Below are positions 5,695-6,947 of a stretch of DNA of 6,947 bases, in pieces. The DNA comes from Treponema sp. (GTDB lineage Bacteria > Spirochaetota > Spirochaetia > Treponematales > Breznakiellaceae). Location: contig WQRP01000085.1 of NCBI GenBank assembly GCA_009786675.1, forward strand, positions 1-6,947, given 5' to 3'. Positions within the stretch are counted from its first letter, which is position 1; each line of letters begins with the position of its first letter. The notes beneath the pieces were generated by a model, which made no database searches, was not told the DNA's origin, and saw only the letters and a program-made list of their open reading frames with translations. Both the position numbers and the translations under genes were made by a program.

Positions 5695-5734
5695 GCAGCC
5701 CTTGCGGTGCCCAATCCCGCACCACAAGGGCTGC
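5695..5734 (-). terminator. 16-bp hairpin in the chemoreceptor 3' untranslated region
   Basis: Bases 5695-5710 pair with 5719-5734 around an 8-nt loop. All positions are Watson-Crick except one, which is C.A on the plus strand but G.U in minus-strand RNA. The RNA made from the chemoreceptor strand is therefore fully paired, which points to that strand as the functional one. It begins 9 nt after the stop codon. No U-run follows directly, so it is either a terminator without a U-tail, a block to 3' exonucleases, or half of a tandem with the stem at 5646-5658. Confidence 0.6.
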
Positions 5735-5742
5735 CTACGCTT

Positions 5743-6947
5743 TTAGTCCCCCGCCTTAAACTTTGAAACCTCTCCCAGCAGCACGCCGATTTTCCTGTGG
5801 TTAGTTTCGCTTAAGTCGTTGACGCGGGTTACCGCGGCGTTGATTTGGTCCGCCTCGTCGGCCATCTCGTTCATGCCCCCGGTTATCTCCAGGGTTATGG
5901 TCTCAAGGTTTTTGCCTTCCTTGATGACCTCGCTGGAACCTTCGCGCATTTCCTTAGATTCCATCTTTACCTTCCAGGTGATCTCGTTGAGGCTCCCGAT
6001 GGCTTCCAGTATCTGCTTGCTTCCATGGCCCTGCTCTTCCATGGCGTTGCGGATGTTTTGCTCCTGATCCGCGACCGTTCTGATGTTCTTGTCAATGGCC
6101 TCGAATTTTTCCAGGACGTTCTCCGTCGAGCGGGTGATCTTGTCGATGGATCCCTTGATTTTTTTCAAAACAGTGCTGATAGTTTTCGACTGCTCGCTTG
6201 AGTTCTCGGCGAGCTTGCGGATCTCGTCGGCGACCACCGCGAAGCCCTTTCCCGCCTCCCCGGCGTGGGCGGCCTCTATGGCGGCGTTCATCGAAAGCAG
6301 GTTGGTTTGGCTGGCGATGTTTTCCATGACGGCGTTGATCTCCATCAGGCCTTCCGATTCGCGGGCTATCTCCTGAATGTCCGTCGCCACTTCCTGCAAC
6401 CCGCTGCGCCCGACTTCCGAGGCGGATGTCAGGTCGTTGACGTTTTCCATGTTCTTGCCAAGCGTCTGGGTTACCGACTGGACGTTCGCAATCATTTCCT
6501 CGACGGCGGAGGAAGACTGCGAAACGGAAGCCGTCTGCTTTTCCACATGGTCGTTTAGCTTTGTGATGTTGGCCGTGATCTGTTCCATCGCGGCGTTTGT
6601 CTGCGTGACGCTGGCGCTCTGGTTCGTGGCGCGGATCTCGATGTTTTGCACGTTGGAGGTAATCTGGGTCACGGCCGAGGCGGTCCTGCGCATGTTGGTC
6701 GCGAGCTCCGTCCCTATGCCGTCCAGCTCCGACGCCTCGTTTTTAATGGTATTAATAAGGTGCCTGACTTTTTCCAGGGTGGCGTTGAGCGAGCGGCCTA
6801 TGTTCCCGACCTCGTCATTGCTCTTGACCTCAATGTTTGGGGTAAAGTCGCCCTCGCCGATTGTGACAAAGACCTTTTCCATGGACTTGAGCGGGGCGGT
6901 AATGGAACGGGCCACGACAAGAATAATAATGGTAATGATTCCCAGAA
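5743..6947 (-). CDS. Methyl-accepting chemotaxis protein, C-terminal part (5' end outside window)
   Basis: About 400 residues are visible, and the frame is open to the right edge. The first codons give a hydrophobic stretch ([12 protein letters not shown]), the end of the second membrane helix. A HAMP domain follows ([13 protein letters not shown]...GEGDF...[12 protein letters not shown]), then a long Gln/Asn/Ser-rich coiled-coil signalling domain. Its hairpin tip, encoded at about 6327-6208, carries the near-invariant [20 protein letters not shown] and [17 protein letters not shown] that contact CheW and CheA. The C-terminus ends SKFKAGD, with no NWETF-type CheR/CheB tether. The ligand-binding domain lies outside the window, so the signal sensed is unknown. 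A GTG at 6915 is inside the membrane-HAMP junction and is not the start. The style matches chemoreceptors of treponemes, which usually have many copies. It is followed by two stem-loops and is not in one operon with rsmA. Confidence 0.93.
   Translation of the reverse strand, partial: LGIITIIILVVARSITAPLKSMEKVFVTIGEGDFTPNIEVKSNDEVGNIGRSLNATLEKVRHLINTIKNEASELDGIGTELATNMRRTASAVTQITSNVQNIEIRATNQSASVTQTNAAMEQITANITKLNDHVEKQTASVSQSSSAVEEMIANVQSVTQTLGKNMENVNDLTSASEVGRSGLQEVATDIQEIARESEGLMEINAVMENIASQTNLLSMNAAIEAAHAGEAGKGFAVVADEIRKLAENSSEQSKTISTVLKKIKGSIDKITRSTENVLEKFEAIDKNIRTVADQEQNIRNAMEEQGHGSKQILEAIGSLNEITWKVKMESKEMREGSSEVIKEGKNLETITLEITGGMNEMADEADQINAAVTRVNDLSETNHRKIGVLLGEVSKFKAGD

Noticed and set aside
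6913..6915. GTG as the start of the chemoreceptor
   Set aside because: The frame continues upstream through the end of a membrane helix to the window edge, so the gene is simply cut off.

Overview
The window looks like chromosomal DNA of a GC-rich spirochaete, most likely a Treponema relative. Two things suggest this. The chemoreceptor signalling domain has the Gln/Asn/Ser-rich, repetitive style that I associate with treponemal (including termite-gut) chemoreceptors. The RsmA protein has an N-terminal extension running into GMRKKFGQNFLINP that resembles treponemal RsmA. Both assignments rest on family memory, not on a search. All seven protein genes lie on the minus strand; the only plus-strand signal is a tRNA-like locus at the left edge.

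Layout, right to left (direction of transcription). (1) 6947-5743: C-terminal part of a methyl-accepting chemotaxis protein whose 5' end lies outside the window. It is followed by a 16-bp hairpin (5695-5734) and a small stem with a U-tract (5641-5658) that probably ends its transcript. (2) 5624-2564: a tight four-gene operon of rsmA/ksgA, yggS, an unrecognised small membrane protein gene, and an rluD-type pseudouridine synthase gene. It has a strong sigma70-type promoter whose predicted start falls on the rsmA GTG codon, so rsmA may be leaderless. Junctions abut or overlap by 11 nt or less. Two of the genes modify ribosomal RNA and one handles pyridoxal phosphate, so this is a housekeeping unit. 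(3) 2567-339: a two-gene redox unit, a 16-cysteine (four [4Fe-4S]) ferredoxin subunit followed by a tungsten/molybdenum aldehyde:ferredoxin oxidoreductase-family protein. Its own promoter begins inside the last codons of rluD. It resembles a minimal AorA-AorB enzyme; the substrate cannot be read from sequence. (4) 1-338: no protein gene that I can support. On the plus strand there is a near-consensus promoter (213-241). Immediately behind it is a sequence whose 3' half is a good tRNA-Lys(CUU) (anticodon arm, T arm, 3' acceptor strand), but whose 5' half is not a tRNA.

The most unusual items are the half-normal tRNA-Lys locus (integration scar, pseudogene or tRNA-like RNA), the compact ferredoxin/AOR unit with its promoter embedded in rluD, and the possible leaderless rsmA. 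I see no CRISPR array, transposase, toxin-antitoxin pair or defence system. Most of the window is ordinary housekeeping and chemotaxis sequence.
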